DNA of 64,000 nt from positions 1 through 64,000 of the forward strand of contig NZ_BASE01000019.1 of the NCBI RefSeq assembly GCF_000813125.1, written 5' to 3'. Below, in pieces: positions 63,421 to 64,000 of this stretch. The translations under genes and the position numbers were made by a program. Position 1 is the stretch's first letter. Each line of letters begins with the position of its first letter. This DNA comes from Mesobacillus selenatarsenatis SF-1 (lineage in GTDB: Bacteria; Bacillota; Bacilli; Bacillales; Cytobacillaceae). Below the pieces are notes generated by a model, which saw nothing but the letters and a program-made list of their open reading frames with translations, was not told the origin of the DNA and did not search any database.

Positions 63421-64000
63421 TTGGTCAACTTCTTAGGAGACAGGATAAAAGAGTTAAGGGAGAATTATGGATTATCACAGAAAGATATCTCTAAAAACAT
63501 ATGCTCACAGGCTTTTATCAGCAAAATTGAAAAAGGTAACGTCTTTCCTTCTGCTGATATTCTATTAAAATTAGCAGATAGATTATGCATTGATATTTCC
63601 TATCTATTAGATACATCGAATACACCAAGACATGAATATATCGTAGAGACATTTTCCCAGATTAGGGAAGCAGTAAGCAAAAGAGATTATAGAACGGTGA
63701 GAGAAATTATTAATGGGGAAAAAGATAATAAGCTCTTCTCGGATAATAAGCTACAACAGTTTTTTTTATGGCATGAAGCTATTTGCTATTTTTTTGAGGA
63801 TGGTAATTTTAATAAATCCATTACCTTATTAGATCAAGCTTTAAATCTAACTTCACATGATAAAAAGGTTTTTTCTGAGAGGGAAATTGAAATCTTAATA
63901 AGTAAAGCAAACATATTAACGGACTATAAACAAACTCACGAGGGACTCGCAGTTTATCAGGATGCATTGAATCATCTCACATACTTGCCTAATATAGTAA
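63421..64000 (+). CDS. RRNPP-family quorum-sensing regulator (HTH + TPR), partial
   Basis: Open reading frame of 193 codons that runs off the right edge. Residues 2-62 form a Cro/CI-type HTH (LGDRIKELRENYGLSQKDIS; CSQAFISKIEKGNVFPSADI). From about 75 on, helical TPR-like pairs follow (YFFEDGNFNKSITLLDQAL; DYKQTHEGLAVYQDALNHL). The arrangement matches PlcR, NprR and Rgg-type receptors that bind an imported oligopeptide. Start TTG at 63421 behind the G10 tract. It is divergent from the propeptide gene and is the probable activator of the cluster. Confidence 0.85.
   Translation, partial: MVNFLGDRIKELRENYGLSQKDISKNICSQAFISKIEKGNVFPSADILLKLADRLCIDISYLLDTSNTPRHEYIVETFSQIREAVSKRDYRTVREIINGEKDNKLFSDNKLQQFFLWHEAICYFFEDGNFNKSITLLDQALNLTSHDKKVFSEREIEILISKANILTDYKQTHEGLAVYQDALNHLTYLPNIV

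Overview
The window looks like a chromosomal segment of a spore-former of the family Bacillaceae (Mesobacillus/Cytobacillus/Neobacillus-like, roughly 40% G+C by eye). This rests on strong AGGAGG-type ribosome sites with frequent TTG/GTG starts, T-box leaders, a stressosome RsbR paralogue, ycnJ-ycnI, a YoaS/YozG-like pair and an RRNPP regulator. No rRNA, tRNA, CRISPR array or transposase gene was seen.

Region 1 (1-7600) is a branched-chain amino-acid locus on the minus strand: T-box - ilvE - ilvD - second T-box - ilvB - ilvH - ilvC - ilvA. IlvH is a single ACT domain and IlvA lacks its regulatory domain, so regulation may rest mainly on the two T-boxes. Region 2 (7600-20600) is mixed housekeeping: small membrane and hypothetical proteins, an RsbR-type STAS protein, a beta-propeller/cytochrome c lipoprotein, the copper genes ycnJ-ycnI and a GNAT enzyme. 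Region 3 (20600-25450) is an HxlR-controlled unit with an SsuABC-like ABC transporter, a DUF4242 protein and an acyl-CoA-dehydrogenase-like flavoenzyme, probably for scavenging an organic (perhaps sulfur) compound.

Region 4 (26800-36500) holds an ASCH pseudogene, a 1199-residue protein with four AAA modules and two membrane partners, two paralogous membrane proteins, and an SseB-like / polymorphic toxin / immunity-candidate operon. Region 5 (36600-47700) has an EEP-family phosphohydrolase, a NERD protein, a 5'-nucleotidase-like enzyme, a chemoreceptor, two CBO0543-like membrane proteins (one frameshifted), a DUF2975/HTH pair and a chromosomal replication-protein-like gene with a hairpin over its ribosome site.

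Region 6 (47750-64000) is the exciting part. It is a roughly 16 kb minus-strand gene cluster that begins with a 46-residue exported signal-peptide gene, divergent from an RRNPP-type (PlcR/NprR-like) HTH-TPR receptor that runs off the window. The next genes encode a MilB/BlsM-like CMP hydrolase (nucleoside deoxyribosyltransferase fold), a GT-B glycosyltransferase, a radical SAM enzyme, a caspase-fold protein, an MFS exporter, a DegT aminotransferase, a stand-alone carrier protein, a SerRS-like amino acid:carrier-protein ligase, an unrecognised protein, a Sfp-type phosphopantetheinyl transferase, a second aminotransferase and UDP-glucose dehydrogenase. An ABC-F ribosome-protection protein and an aminoglycoside-phosphotransferase-like kinase follow, then a strong terminator. 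The simplest reading is a quorum-regulated pathway to a cytosine-type aminoacyl-nucleoside antibiotic: UDP-glucuronate plus cytosine gives cytosylglucuronic acid, which is modified by radical SAM and transamination and decorated from an aminoacyl carrier protein. The last two genes would be self-resistance.

At least fourteen copies of a short palindromic repeat with a GGGAC...GAACCGTCCC core are scattered between genes throughout regions 2 to 5 and are absent from the antibiotic cluster, which fits a more recent arrival of the cluster.
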